This document shows positions 1 to 8,911 of a stretch of DNA of 64,000 nt, piece by piece (positions within the stretch are counted from its first letter, which is position 1; each line of letters opens with the position of its first letter). Where the stretch lies: assembly GCA_001314705.1 (NCBI GenBank), contig LJSU01000025.1, positions 62,001-126,000 of the forward strand. Direction: 5' to 3'. The notes below the pieces were generated by a model. The model was not told the DNA's origin. It saw only the letters and a list, made by a program, of their open reading frames with translations, and did not search any database. The DNA comes from Rhodobacteraceae bacterium HLUCCO07. Its GTDB lineage: Bacteria > Pseudomonadota > Alphaproteobacteria > Rhodobacterales > Rhodobacteraceae. Made by a program: the position numbers and the translations under genes.

Positions 1-1910
1 AGCAGCGACAGGATCATGGTGTTGATTGCCACCGACTTGCCTGACCCGGTGGTCCCCGCGATCAGCAGGTGGGGCATCTTGGCAAGGTTGGCAACGATCG
101 GATCGCCGCCGATATCCTTGCCCAGGGCGAGCGGCAGCTTGTGGTTGCCGTCGCCATAATCGCGCGAGGACAGGATCTCGCGGAAATTGACCATTTCGCG
201 GTTGTCGTTGGGCAGTTCGATTCCGATCACGCTGCGGCCCGGCACGGTCGAGACCCGGGCCGAGAGGGCCGACATCGAACGCGCGATGTCGTCGGCAAGA
301 CCGATCACGCGGCTGGCCTTGAGACCGGGTGCGGGTTCGAGTTCATACATGGTGACAACGGGTCCGGGGCGGACACTCACGATCTCGCCCTTCACGCCGT
401 AATCGTCGAGTACCGTTTCAAGCATCCGCGCGTTTTCCTCGAGCGCCTCGTCGGAAAGGTGATGGCGCTGTACCTGCTCGGGGCTTGTCAGGAGTGACAG
501 TGGCGGAAGCTCATAGGATGGTTGCGGGTCGTCGAATTGCAAGGCGGGCTGTGCCTCGGCCCGGGCTCGCGTCGAGGGCTGGATCGGTTTGCGCTGCGGT
601 TGCTGAACGACCTTGCGCGGCTGGGTGTTCGGAACGGACGCGCCGGCGAGGCCGGCATGATATGCGGGGGCGCTGGCCCCGGCAAGCGCCTCGTCGGCCT
701 CGTCGAAGCGGCCGGGTTCGGGCGAGGCCGCAACCGATGGTTCGGGTCTGTGGTTCGCGGTGGACAAGGGCGGCTCGGGCGGCAGGTCCACGGCGGGGCC
801 GGACGTGAGGATGAGTGGATCGGGGCCGCGGCCACGCCCCTTGGTCAACGGTGCATGGGTTTCGGACTGGAACGCTGGGTTCTGGCGGACCCGTGTCTTG
901 ATCACATCGGCGATGCGGGCGCGGATGCGGTCGTCACCGGGCGCCTCGGGGGCGGTTTCGAAATGCGGTTCGGATTCGACAAGTTCAGGCTCGGGCAACG
1001 TGGTGACGTCGGGATCGGGCCGGCGAATGAGCTTTGACGCCTGCGACAGGAAGCCGGGTTTCCTGACGTCTTGCGCGGTGTTGAAGGATGGCCCGGCGTC
1101 GCGATCCATGGCCGGAAGGTTGGGCTGGTAGCTTGCCGAAGGGCGGTTTTGCGCCTCTTGCATGGCGGTCCATTCGGCGGCCTGCGCGGCTTTCTGCGCG
1201 CGGCGCTCGCGGCGCGCGCTGTTCCTGGCCTGGAGGTTTCGGGCTGTGGCGATGGCGCCGCGGGCGGTCTTGCCGAGCAGGGCCATCAGCCCTGCATAAA
1301 GCATGATCATGCCGATCAGCAGGAAGCGCAGGAAGTGACGCAATTCGGACCTGGTAAAGCCCAGCACGAAAGCTGCACCGAGCATGATCGCGAGACCCAG
1401 AACGATCGACAAGAGCTTGAGCCCGAAGGTGGCCGATATGGGCAGAAGGGTCAGCAGGCTGCCTGCTGCGGTCTTGCCGAAGAGGCCGCCAAGCCCGAAC
1501 GAATGGGTCCATTCGGGGCCGGGAACAAGCGTTGCGGCGTAGATCGACAGGGTCGCGACCCAGATCGGGGCAAAGATCAGCCGGCCCAGGGCCCGGTCGC
1601 TGCCGCGGTGAAGGGCCAGACGCAGACCCCAGGCGACCAACACGGCGGCGAGGCCCCAACTGCCGTGGCCCACGATCATGAACATCGGTGCGGCGACCGA
1701 GGCGCCAAAGCGGCCCATCCAGTTCTCGATCGGTGCGTCCGTGGCAGACATCCACCACGGGTCGGAAGGCGCATAGGACCAGAACATCGCGCACGCGGCC
1801 AACCCGATCAGAATGAGCACGATACCAAGCAATTCCTTGCCGCGCTTCTCGATCGCTTCGGCCATGTTGCTGTCCAGCAGCGGGTCGCGTCCTCGTGCCT
1901 GATATGCCAT
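1..1910 (-). CDS. ftsK: DNA translocase FtsK (3' part beyond window)
   Basis: Membrane-anchored, ATP-driven DNA pump that clears and resolves chromosome termini at the division septum. About the first 636 residues are in the window. Residues about 26-190 hold hydrophobic segments typical of the FtsK membrane domain. A long Pro/Ala/Glu-rich linker follows, then the start of the motor domain with a Walker A motif (GTTGSGKS, Lys about 625) near the left edge. ATG at 1908-1910 starts MAYQARGRDPLL. The frame stays in phase from there to the Walker A motif. The start lies 13 bases after the stop of the aminotransferase gene, so the two are probably co-transcribed. The C-terminal motor and gamma domain lie outside the window. 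Confidence 0.93.
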   Translation of the reverse strand, partial: MAYQARGRDPLLDSNMAEAIEKRGKELLGIVLILIGLAACAMFWSYAPSDPWWMSATDAPIENWMGRFGASVAAPMFMIVGHGSWGLAAVLVAWGLRLALHRGSDRALGRLIFAPIWVATLSIYAATLVPGPEWTHSFGLGGLFGKTAAGSLLTLLPISATFGLKLLSIVLGLAIMLGAAFVLGFTRSELRHFLRFLLIGMIMLYAGLMALLGKTARGAIATARNLQARNSARRERRAQKAAQAAEWTAMQEAQNRPSASYQPNLPAMDRDAGPSFNTAQDVRKPGFLSQASKLIRRPDPDVTTLPEPELVESEPHFETAPEAPGDDRIRARIADVIKTRVRQNPAFQSETHAPLTKGRGRGPDPLILTSGPAVDLPPEPPLSTANHRPEPSVAASPEPGRFDEADEALAGASAPAYHAGLAGASVPNTQPRKVVQQPQRKPIQPSTRARAEAQPALQFDDPQPSYELPPLSLLTSPEQVQRHHLSDEALEENARMLETVLDDYGVKGEIVSVRPGPVVTMYELEPAPGLKASRVIGLADDIARSMSALSARVSTVPGRSVIGIELPNDNREMVNFREILSSRDYGDGNHKLPLALGKDIGGDPIVANLAKMPHLLIAGTTGSGKSVAINTMILSL

Positions 1911-1923
1911 ATTTCCCTCGTTC

Positions 1924-3102
1924 TCAGCTGTAGATGCAGTCACGCAACCGGATGAGTGCATGCTCCATTTCATCTTTTGGGGCCACCATTGCGGCCCGGA
2001 CATAGCCTTTGCCCGGGTTGTGACCGTTCACATCACGTGCAAGATATGCGCCGGGCAAGACCCGGACGCCGGTTTCCTTCCACGCCTTGAGCGCGGCCGT
2101 CTCGCCATCGTCGACCGGCAACCAGAGAAAGAACCCGGCCCCGGGGGCCTGGTAGCCCTGAATTCCCGCCATTACCCTGTCGGCGATGATGTATTTTTCC
2201 TGATAGAGGCGGCGGTTCTCGGTCACATGCTCCTCATCGGCCCAGACACGCTCGGATACGATCTGGAGCGGCAGGGGAACCGGCGCGCCGGCATAGGCGC
2301 GCAATTGCTTGAGCCGGGCAACGGATTGCGGCCCGCCCGCGACAAAGCCCGAGCGCAGGCCGGGCAGGTTCGAGCGTTTGGAAAGCGAGTGAAACACCAC
2401 GACCCGTTCCGGATCGGCCCCCATTTCGGCGGCGACTTCCATCGCGCTGGGCGGCGGGGTGTCACGGTAGATCTCGGAATAGCATTCGTCGGCGAAAATC
2501 TGGAAATCGAACTGTTCGGCCAGTCCGATCAACTCGCGCAGATAGGCGCGGTCGGCGATGGCACCCTGTGGGTTCGAGGGTGAGCAGATATAGGCCGCGG
2601 CCACCCGGTTGAGCATATCGGTGGGCAACCCCGAATAATCGGGCAGGTATCCGGTGGTGCGGGTCGCCGGCACCATCACGGGCCGGGCATCCACCGAAAT
2701 CGCACCGATCATGTAGACCTGGTAGAACGGGTTGGGCAGCAGGATCAGCGGCTGATCGCCCCGCACCTTCTCGGGCACCAGCGCCATGCAGGCATTGTAA
2801 AGCCCTTCGCGGGTGCCGTTCAGAACCATGACCTGGGTCTCGGGGTCGGTCTTTACGCCGAACCGGCGTTTCAACCAGCCCGAGATTGCGCCGCGCAAAC
2901 CCGGTGTGCCGTCATTGGGCGGATAGGAATTGAAGCCGGCGGCATTGTCGGAAATGACGCCCGGCACCCAATCGGGAAAGGGATGTTTCGGCTCTCCGAT
3001 GGTCATATGCGCCACATCGCCGCCCGGCTGGTGATGATCCAGCAAGGCGCGCAGGCGCGGGAATGCATATTCCGGCAGGTTCGAGAACCGATCGGGAAAC
3101 AT
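1924..3102 (-). CDS. Class I/II PLP-dependent aminotransferase (DapC-like)
   Basis: Fold-type I aminotransferase of 392 residues. The PLP-binding lysine is in HSLSKRSNLPGLRSG (Lys242). The cofactor-binding SPSNPQG (about 174-180) and ADECYSEIY (Asp205) are present. The N-terminal GEPKHPFP and the substrate-side NSYPPNDGTPGLR resemble succinyl-diaminopimelate/aspartate-type aminotransferases, so a role in lysine and meso-DAP synthesis is possible but not provable here. It lies directly upstream of ftsK with a 13-base gap and 119 bases downstream of the amidase gene on the same strand. The exact amino-acid substrate is uncertain. Confidence 0.85.
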   Translation of the reverse strand: MFPDRFSNLPEYAFPRLRALLDHHQPGGDVAHMTIGEPKHPFPDWVPGVISDNAAGFNSYPPNDGTPGLRGAISGWLKRRFGVKTDPETQVMVLNGTREGLYNACMALVPEKVRGDQPLILLPNPFYQVYMIGAISVDARPVMVPATRTTGYLPDYSGLPTDMLNRVAAAYICSPSNPQGAIADRAYLRELIGLAEQFDFQIFADECYSEIYRDTPPPSAMEVAAEMGADPERVVVFHSLSKRSNLPGLRSGFVAGGPQSVARLKQLRAYAGAPVPLPLQIVSERVWADEEHVTENRRLYQEKYIIADRVMAGIQGYQAPGAGFFLWLPVDDGETAALKAWKETGVRVLPGAYLARDVNGHNPGKGYVRAAMVAPKDEMEHALIRLRDCIYS

Positions 3103-3221
3103 GGGTGTACTGCTTTTTCTGCCTCAGGGCCGGGGTCATGATCGCCCCGTTTGAAAGCATGTTACCCAAGCGGCACGGCCACGTCCAGAAATTCGCGCGT
3201 CGGCAGAGGTGGTTGTGGCAT

Positions 3222-4550
3222 TTAGGCCAATACCTTCTCGGCACCTGCTGCCACGCGCAAAAGCGCTTCTTCGCCAAAGGCTTTGCCCATGAGGGTGACC
3301 CCGCAGGAAGGCGTGCCGGTGGGCAGGGTGACGGCCGAAACACCCAGCATGTTGCCGATCCGCGTATTGCGCAGTGTCAGGAGGTTTTCGGTCACGTAAT
3401 AGTCGTGATCGCGCATCAGGCGATCGACCTTGGGGGGCAGGTTGGGCGCCGACGGAATGATGACCGCATCATACCCCGCAACGCGGGCAGCCCATTCTGC
3501 GCGAGCGGCGTCAATGACGTGCCAGGCCCGAACATAATCGGCCGCAGCATGATCGCGTCCCGAGCGGAACCGTTCGAGAATCTGCGGGAACATCTTGTCC
3601 GGTGCGGTTTCGATCAGATCACCCCATGTGCCCCAGGCTTCGGATGTGAAAGTGACAGCCGATTGATCCATGGCGCGGGCGACCTCGGGTGCCTCGAACG
3701 GTTCCAGCACCGCACCGGCATCGGCCAGTCGGTCCATGGCCTCTTTGTAGGCCGCCATGGGCCTGTCCCGCACATCATCGAGCGCCACGGTCTGCAACAC
3801 GCCGATCCGCGCACCGCGAATCGTGGCCCCGGCAAGGTCGGCGGCCTTTCCGCCTTCCAGCGCACCCAGCATCAATGCGCAATCCTCGACCGACCGGGCC
3901 AGCGGCCCGATGGTGTCAAACTTGGCGCAGAGGGGCACGACACCCGCGATCGAAAGCCGTCCGGCCGTCGTCTTGAGCCCCACAAGGTCGTTCCAGGCGC
4001 TGGGGACGCGCACCGACCCGCCCGTGTCCGATCCGATCCCGCACGGCGCGAGGCCGAATGCGACAGACGCGGCGGCGCCCGAGGATGATCCACCCGGCAC
4101 TGCGCCGGGATCGTTCACGTTCGGCGGGGTGGCGGTGACCGGGTTCAGACCCAGGCCCGAGAAAGCCAGTTCCGACATGTGCGTCTTGCCCAGGCAGACC
4201 GTTCCGGCCAGCGTCGCGTTCTTCAGGACCCAGGCATCGGTTTCCGGCATTCGCCCTTCAAGCAACGCCGATCCGGCCTCGGTCACGACTCCGGCCGTGT
4301 CGAACAGGTCTTTCCAACTGACTGGCACGCCGTCGAGAAGGCCCCGGCGTTGCCCGGCCCGGGCGCGCTTGGACGCGGCCTCGGCCTCGGCCATGGCGCG
4401 GCTTTCGGTCAGGCGGACATAGATGCGGTCACGATGCGCATGTTTCTTGATGGCCGAAAGATAGGTTTCGGTGAGGGCGACGGGGTCAATCTCGCCCGCC
4501 GCGATTCCACGCCCCATATCGCCCATGCTCATCCACAACCAGTCTTTCAT
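3222..4550 (-). CDS. Amidase signature family hydrolase
   Basis: Amidase-signature enzyme of 442 residues that hydrolyses a carboxamide bond through the Ser-cisSer-Lys triad. Lys80 is in PVSWKDLF, the cis-Ser is in the VPGGSSSGAA motif (about 155-157), and the nucleophile is Ser179 in GSDTGGSVR. It is shorter than GatA and has no gatB or gatC neighbour, so it is more likely a stand-alone amidase than the tRNA-dependent amidotransferase subunit. It lies upstream of the aminotransferase and ftsK on the same strand. Its leader carries a GAGTATTT-type intergenic element also found before another minus-strand gene near 27.1 kb. Substrate unknown. Confidence 0.85.
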   Translation of the reverse strand: MKDWLWMSMGDMGRGIAAGEIDPVALTETYLSAIKKHAHRDRIYVRLTESRAMAEAEAASKRARAGQRRGLLDGVPVSWKDLFDTAGVVTEAGSALLEGRMPETDAWVLKNATLAGTVCLGKTHMSELAFSGLGLNPVTATPPNVNDPGAVPGGSSSGAAASVAFGLAPCGIGSDTGGSVRVPSAWNDLVGLKTTAGRLSIAGVVPLCAKFDTIGPLARSVEDCALMLGALEGGKAADLAGATIRGARIGVLQTVALDDVRDRPMAAYKEAMDRLADAGAVLEPFEAPEVARAMDQSAVTFTSEAWGTWGDLIETAPDKMFPQILERFRSGRDHAAADYVRAWHVIDAARAEWAARVAGYDAVIIPSAPNLPPKVDRLMRDHDYYVTENLLTLRNTRIGNMLGVSAVTLPTGTPSCGVTLMGKAFGEEALLRVAAGAEKVLA

Positions 4551-4560
4551 CGCGCCCGCC

Positions 4561-4592
4561 CTTCATCTTGCCCTGAAATACTCCCGCCGGAG
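4561..4592 (-). repeat. Intergenic GAGTATTT-CAAGATGAA element, copy 1
   Basis: Read on the minus strand this is a CGGCGGGAGTATTT block followed by CAGGGCAAGATGAAG, about 10 bases before the amidase start codon. Copy 2 before the GT30 gene at 27.07-27.12 kb shares the GAGTATTT...GGGCAAGATGAA core with one base of spacing difference. Similar strings are, from memory, common between genes of Rhodobacteraceae; no function is known to me. Confidence 0.5.
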
Positions 4593-4674
4593 GCATCCGC
4601 ACTCGCGGCATGCGCTCACGCTAGCGGCGATCTGTGCCATGGACAATACCGGACGAATGACCACATTTAGGGGC

Positions 4675-5886
4675 ATGGAAGAGACACGAGACATCCTGAT
4701 CGTCGGTGGCGGGCTCAATGGTCCGGCTCTGGCCTTGGCGCTGGCCCGCAAGGGGTTTTCCGTGACCGTGGTGGATGCGCTGCCCGAGATGGTGCGCAAG
4801 AACGCGGCATTCGACGGGCGGGCCTATGCGTTGGCGTTGGCCTCGCAGCGGCTTCTGACGCGAATCGGCATATGGGAGCGGGTTGTCGAGAACAGCCAGC
4901 CGATGCACGAGATCAAGGCCAGTGACGGGCGCGCCGGAGAAGGGCCTGCGCCATTCTTCCTTCATTTCCAATCGGCCGAGATCGAGGAAGGGCCGATGGG
5001 TCACATGCTCGAGGATCGCTATCTCAGGCGGGCCTTTCTCGATGCGATGCGCGAAGAGCCCGGCATTCGCCAGGTCGAGGACCGCGTGATCGCGCAGGAC
5101 GTGGATCCAAGTGGCGTGAGCCTGCGGCTGGAGAGCGGACAGACGCTGCGCGGGCGATTGCTCGTTGGTTGCGACGGGCGCGACTCCGGCACGGCGCGGC
5201 GCGCGGGCATTCGCCGGACCGGATGGGATTACGGGCAGACCGCGCTGGTTTGCGCGATTGAACATGAAAAGCCGCATCACGGGATCGCGCATCAGTTCTT
5301 CATGCCGCCCGGACCTTTGGCGATCCTGCCGTTGCCGGGCAACGTGTCGTCCATCGTCTGGTCCGAGACCCATGACAGCGCGGCCGCGATCAATACCCTG
5401 TCGGACAAGGATTACCTTGACATCTTGCGCCCGCGTTTCGGCGATTTCCTCGGTCGGATCAGTCTCAAGGGCAAGCGCTTTGCCTATCCGCTGAAGCTGA
5501 CCATCGCCAACCGGTTCGTGGGTGAACGCCTGGCGCTCATCGGCGATGCGGCGCACGGGCTGCACCCGATTGCGGGGCAGGGTCTTAACGCCGGGCTGCG
5601 CGACGTTGGGGCGCTGGTGGATGTTCTGGGACATGCCGCGCGACGGGGTGAGGATTTCGCCTCGCCGCTCGTGCTTGACCGCTATCAGGAATGGCGTCGG
5701 TTCGACGTGGCCACGCTGGCGATGGCGACAGATGTCACGAACAAGCTGTTTTCCAACGACAATCCGGTTCTGCGCATGACGCGTGACCTTGGCATGGGAG
5801 TGGTGAATGCCATGCCTGGACTTCGCCGTGGTTTCCTGCGCGAAGCGGCCGGCCTGACCGGAGAATTGCCGGAATTGATGCGTTGA
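4675..5886 (+). CDS. UbiH/UbiF/VisC family FAD-dependent hydroxylase
   Basis: Flavoprotein monooxygenase of the ubiquinone-biosynthesis hydroxylase family. The N-terminal dinucleotide-binding motif is ILIVGGGLNGPALALALARKG, and the second FAD motif is ALIGDAAHGLHPIAGQGLNAG (about 290-310). It would hydroxylate the aromatic ring of a ubiquinone intermediate at the membrane; which ring position cannot be told from sequence. ATG at 4675 follows a purine-rich TAGGGGC and gives a normal N terminus. In-frame ATGs at 4639 and 4657 would add up to 12 residues. It is divergent from the amidase and convergent with the Trm112-like gene. Confidence 0.87.
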   Translation: MEETRDILIVGGGLNGPALALALARKGFSVTVVDALPEMVRKNAAFDGRAYALALASQRLLTRIGIWERVVENSQPMHEIKASDGRAGEGPAPFFLHFQSAEIEEGPMGHMLEDRYLRRAFLDAMREEPGIRQVEDRVIAQDVDPSGVSLRLESGQTLRGRLLVGCDGRDSGTARRAGIRRTGWDYGQTALVCAIEHEKPHHGIAHQFFMPPGPLAILPLPGNVSSIVWSETHDSAAAINTLSDKDYLDILRPRFGDFLGRISLKGKRFAYPLKLTIANRFVGERLALIGDAAHGLHPIAGQGLNAGLRDVGALVDVLGHAARRGEDFASPLVLDRYQEWRRFDVATLAMATDVTNKLFSNDNPVLRMTRDLGMGVVNAMPGLRRGFLREAAGLTGELPELMR

Positions 5887-5904
5887 GTTCCAGGTCGTTG
5901 CGCC

Positions 5905-6096
5905 CTAAGGCTCGATCACGCGCGCTTCGTCGATGAGCATCACCGGGATGCCGTCGCGGATCGGATAGGCGAGACCGGCGGATTTGCTGATCAGTTCCTG
6001 CCGTTCGGCATCGTAGTCCAACCGCCTGTGTGTGCGGGGACAGACCAGAGCTTCGAGCATATGACGGTCAAATTCGCTTTTGGGCATGTCGGTCAT
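5905..6096 (-). CDS. Trm112-like small protein
   Basis: Protein of 63 residues in the Trm112/YcaR family: [17 protein letters not shown] near the N terminus and [13 protein letters not shown] near the C terminus are the family hallmarks. Only one of the usual zinc cysteines (in VCPRTH) is retained, which is common in the bacterial branch. Eukaryotic Trm112 activates methyltransferases; the bacterial role is unclear. The start overlaps the stop of the LON-domain gene by four bases (ATGA), so the two are translationally coupled. It ends the xth-trx-LON-Trm112 minus-strand run. Confidence 0.85.
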   Translation of the reverse strand: MTDMPKSEFDRHMLEALVCPRTHRRLDYDAERQELISKSAGLAYPIRDGIPVMLIDEARVIEP

Positions 6097-6737
6097 TGCA
6101 TCAGATCCTCGCCGTCACCGCCGTGGAGCGCGTACTCGATGAGCGTGACGAGGGTTTCACGCCGGGTTGAGAGAGAAGGCGCTTCGAGCAGGGCCTGCTT
6201 GTCCTCGGGTTCGAAATCAAGAAGCATCGAGAGTGAATTGATCATGAATTCGTCATCGGCATCTTTCAGGGTATCCCAATCGGTATCAAGCCCGCGCGCC
6301 TGGAAATAGCGACCCAGCAGACCCAGAAATCCCGTGCGGTTGAAACCGGGATCGCGATCCATGGGACCGCGGTCGCGCTCGAAGCCGTCCCAACTGACAT
6401 TGGCGCGGCGATAGGGTGTGAAGCCTTCGACCTCGCTTTGGACGCGAAAGCGCGAGATGCCGGAAAGCGTGATCATGTAGCGCCCATCCTCGGTTTCCGA
6501 GAATTGCGTGATCCGGCCCGCGCAGCCGATCTTCATCAGGCCCGGACCCTCGCGGCCCGGACCCTCGTTCGGCTGGATCATTCCGATGAGCCGCTCGGGC
6601 GTCTTGAGTGCATCATCGAGCATGGCGAGGTAGCGCGGCTCGAATACGTGAAGGGGCAGTCGCGCGCGTGGCAAAAGCAATGCCCCGGTGAGCGGAAAGA
6701 CCGGAATCGTTCTGGGCAGGTCCATATCGGGGTTCAT
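6093..6737 (-). CDS. LON peptidase substrate-binding domain protein
   Basis: Protein of 214 residues made of a stand-alone LON N-terminal domain, recognised by [26 protein letters not shown] near residues 9-35 and by the later [14 protein letters not shown] segment. There is no AAA or Ser-Lys protease module, so it is not the Lon protease itself. Its role is unknown; it is probably a substrate or protein adaptor. It lies 27 bases downstream of the thioredoxin-TPR gene and overlaps the Trm112-like gene by four bases. The pairing with a chaperone-like thioredoxin suggests a protein quality-control unit (inference). Confidence 0.85.
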   Translation of the reverse strand: MNPDMDLPRTIPVFPLTGALLLPRARLPLHVFEPRYLAMLDDALKTPERLIGMIQPNEGPGREGPGLMKIGCAGRITQFSETEDGRYMITLSGISRFRVQSEVEGFTPYRRANVSWDGFERDRGPMDRDPGFNRTGFLGLLGRYFQARGLDTDWDTLKDADDEFMINSLSMLLDFEPEDKQALLEAPSLSTRRETLVTLIEYALHGGDGEDLMQ

Positions 6738-6764
6738 GCCGGTATCATAGCGCGGCAGGTGCCA

Positions 6765-7676
6765 TCACACAAAGATCATCGAACTCAGTCTGCGCCGGCC
6801 GTTGAGTGCGATCGGATCCTGAGGCGGGAGGGCGTCGAAGATCGTGAAAAGCAATTGCTTGGCAGCGCCATCGTTCCATTCGCGATCGCGGCGGAACAAT
6901 TCGAGCAACTGGTCCACGGCTTCCTGCACTTCGCCCTTGGCATGCAGGGCCTGAGCAAGATCGAGCCGGGCCTGGTGATCATCGGGGTCGGCCTCGACCC
7001 GGGCTTTCAACTCATCCACAGGGCCGGCATTGGTGGCTTTCCGTGCGAGATCAAGCTGTGCATGCGCGGCCTCGAGCTCGGGCTTCTTCGAAATCTCGAT
7101 GGGGGCGCCATTGAGGATCGCTTCGGCCTGATCGAGATCGTCCATCGCGATATGTGCACGCGCAAGGCCACCATAGGCGGCGGCGTTTTGCGGATCCTCT
7201 TGCAGGATGGCGGCGAATGTCTGGGCGGCATCGACGGCCGCGCCTTCGGCGAGCATTTCCTCGGCCGCGGCGACCGCCTCGTCGAGGCCACCCGACGCAT
7301 CACCACCTGCGGCCTTGACCACGCGATCAATGAAGCTCTGGATCTCCGAGGGTGGCACCGCGCCCTGAAACCCGTCGACCGGCTGGCCGTTCCAGAAGGC
7401 ATAGACGGTGGGAATCGACTGGATCCGAAGCTGGCCCGCGATCATCTGGTTCTCGTCGATATTGACCTTCGCCATCTTCACGGCGCCACGGGCCTTGTTC
7501 ACGGCCTCTTCCAGTGCCGGGCCAAGCGTCTTGCAGGGGCCACACCAGGGCGCCCAGAAATCGACGATCACCGGCACTTCCTTGCTGGCCTCGACGACCT
7601 TTTCCATGAAGTCGGCCTCGGTCACGTCAAAGACGAGCTCGGCGGTGTTGGCGGATTTGGTAAGATCAATTTCCAT
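6765..7676 (-). CDS. Thioredoxin-TPR protein (CnoX/YbbN-like)
   Basis: Protein of 303 residues with an N-terminal thioredoxin fold carrying the redox motif WCGPCK (Cys45 and Cys48) and a cis-Pro in QSIPTVYAF. It is followed from about residue 130 by tetratricopeptide-type helical repeats. This layout matches CnoX/YbbN co-chaperones, which protect substrates from over-oxidation and hand them to GroEL or DnaK. Unlike E. coli CnoX, which has SxxC, the CxxC is intact here, so thiol-disulfide activity is likely. It lies between xthA and the LON-domain gene on the same strand. Confidence 0.9.
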   Translation of the reverse strand: MEIDLTKSANTAELVFDVTEADFMEKVVEASKEVPVIVDFWAPWCGPCKTLGPALEEAVNKARGAVKMAKVNIDENQMIAGQLRIQSIPTVYAFWNGQPVDGFQGAVPPSEIQSFIDRVVKAAGGDASGGLDEAVAAAEEMLAEGAAVDAAQTFAAILQEDPQNAAAYGGLARAHIAMDDLDQAEAILNGAPIEISKKPELEAAHAQLDLARKATNAGPVDELKARVEADPDDHQARLDLAQALHAKGEVQEAVDQLLELFRRDREWNDGAAKQLLFTIFDALPPQDPIALNGRRRLSSMIFV

Positions 7677-7779
7677 GTGGCAGTCCTCCGGGTTCGGGGT
7701 TGCCCGTTAGATGATGTATCTGCGCCTGTGTTGCAAGGTCCGGATACGGTTTTGCCGATTCCACCTCGGACGACGGGGT

Positions 7780-8568
7780 TCAGATGTCGAACGTGGCGAA
7801 AACGGGCGCGTGATCGGATGGCTTTTCCCAACCGCGCGCGGCGCGCAGGATGCGCGACGAATGGCCGGCATTCGAGATGTCGGGCGTGGCCCAGACATGA
7901 TCGAGTCTGCGGCCCTTGTCGGCAGCATCCCAGTCTCGTGCGCGGTAGGACCACCATGAATAGAGGTTCCCGTCGGGGATATCCTGCCGCGTGATATCAA
8001 CCCATTTCCCCGCGTCCTGTGTCTCGGCCATATGCTCGACCTCGATGGGGGTGTGAGAGACGACCTTGAGCAATTGCTTGTGGCTCCAGACGTCGTCTTC
8101 GCGCGGGGCGATGTTCAGATCGCCGACCAGAATGGATTTCTCGGGGCGGTCGGAATGAAACCAGTCGCGCATCCCGGTCAGGTAATCGAGTTTCTGGCCG
8201 AATTTCTCGTTCTTGTCCCGGTCGGGGATGTCGCCACCGGCCGGCACATAGAAATTGTGGATGATCACGCCATTCTCCAGACGTGCGGCGACGTGGCGGG
8301 CATGGCCGAGATCCGCGAAATCCTTGTCGCCCACATCCTCGAGGGGCAGGCGCGAGAGTATGGCGACCCCGTTGTATCCCTTTTGCCCACGAGCGATCAT
8401 GTGACCATAGCCAAGCGCGCGAAACCCGTCGAGCGGGATCTTCTCGACCGGACTCTTGCATTCCTGCAGACAGAGGATGTCGGGGGCCTCTTCCTCGAGC
8501 AACCTGCGCACGATCGGTTCGCGCAAGCGGACCGAATTTATGTTCCATGTCGCAAGGGTAAAGGCCAT
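7780..8568 (-). CDS. xthA: Exodeoxyribonuclease III
   Basis: AP endonuclease and 3'-exonuclease of the EEP superfamily, 262 residues, for base-excision repair. Visible motifs: LATWNINSVRLR, the metal-binding Glu in LCLQECK, YNGVAILSR, the ILVGDLNIAP catalytic strand, RLDHVWATP, and a C-terminal SDHAPVFATFD with the catalytic Asp-His. Full length for the family. It is transcribed away from the response regulator, whose terminator lies about 180 bases upstream, so it probably has its own promoter in the spacer. Confidence 0.94.
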   Translation of the reverse strand: MAFTLATWNINSVRLREPIVRRLLEEEAPDILCLQECKSPVEKIPLDGFRALGYGHMIARGQKGYNGVAILSRLPLEDVGDKDFADLGHARHVAARLENGVIIHNFYVPAGGDIPDRDKNEKFGQKLDYLTGMRDWFHSDRPEKSILVGDLNIAPREDDVWSHKQLLKVVSHTPIEVEHMAETQDAGKWVDITRQDIPDGNLYSWWSYRARDWDAADKGRRLDHVWATPDISNAGHSSRILRAARGWEKPSDHAPVFATFDI

Positions 8569-8748
8569 GTGTCCGGGTCTCCTGTCGTTCGTGGCGTGCA
8601 GGCTATCGCGGGCATGAAAGAGTGACCAGAACCGATTTTGCGGTTGTGACCGGATCGAGAGGGGATGCCGGGAACCGCCTGATCACGACATCCGGGGTGC
8701 CTTGGCCTGTCCCTGTCCCGCCATGCGATAGGAAGGCCGTACTTGATT

Positions 8749-8777
8749 GAAAAAAGGCCCGGGTCGAGACCCGGGCC
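8749..8777 (-). terminator. Rho-independent terminator of the response regulator gene
   Basis: Perfect inverted repeat GGCCCGGGTC (8756-8765) / GACCCGGGCC (8768-8777). On the minus strand it is followed by six T residues (8755-8750). It sits 135 bases downstream of the response-regulator stop, so the transcript would carry a long 3' leader or a small RNA. Confidence 0.8.
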
Positions 8778-8800
8778 AGTCCAACAGGGAGGTGCATGCG

Positions 8801-8875
8801 ATGACCCGCACATGCAACGGGATGCGTAAATCGTATTCACAAGTTAATAATACAACTTTGACATGGCGCAAATAA
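8801..8875 (+). CDS. Possible 24-residue peptide
   Basis: ATG at 8801 runs to TAA at 8873-8875 and encodes a basic, Asn/Thr-rich 24-residue peptide starting MTRTCNGMRKSYSQ. An excellent AGGGAGGT Shine-Dalgarno sequence lies about eight bases before the ATG. There is no homologue I recognise and the frame lies in an AT-rich spacer, so it may be chance. The strong ribosome-binding sequence is the only real support. Confidence 0.22.
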   Translation: MTRTCNGMRKSYSQVNNTTLTWRK

Positions 8876-8911
8876 GTCGGGTATTCCGTACGACAGTTCA
8901 ACCTGTGGTAT

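Larger units (their letters stand above)
8569..8911. other. AT-richer spacer between xthA and response regulator
   Basis: A 343-base spacer. It holds a strong minus-strand terminator at 8749-8777. On the plus strand it holds an AGGGAGGT ribosome-binding-type sequence with a possible 24-codon frame. A TTGACA (8858-8863) lies 17 bases from GTATTC (8881-8886) on the plus strand. The part from about 8820 to 8910 is clearly AT-richer than flanking genes. Confidence 0.6.

Noticed and set aside
4471-4674. A longer start for the UbiH-family gene
   Set aside because: The extension runs into the amidase gene and its leader and does not resemble the family N terminus; ATG 4675 puts the FAD motif at the usual place.
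8858-8886. TTGACA with 17-base spacing to GTATTC as a plus-strand promoter
   Set aside because: It would transcribe antisense into the response regulator and the -10 match is poor, so it is mentioned in the spacer entry but not called.
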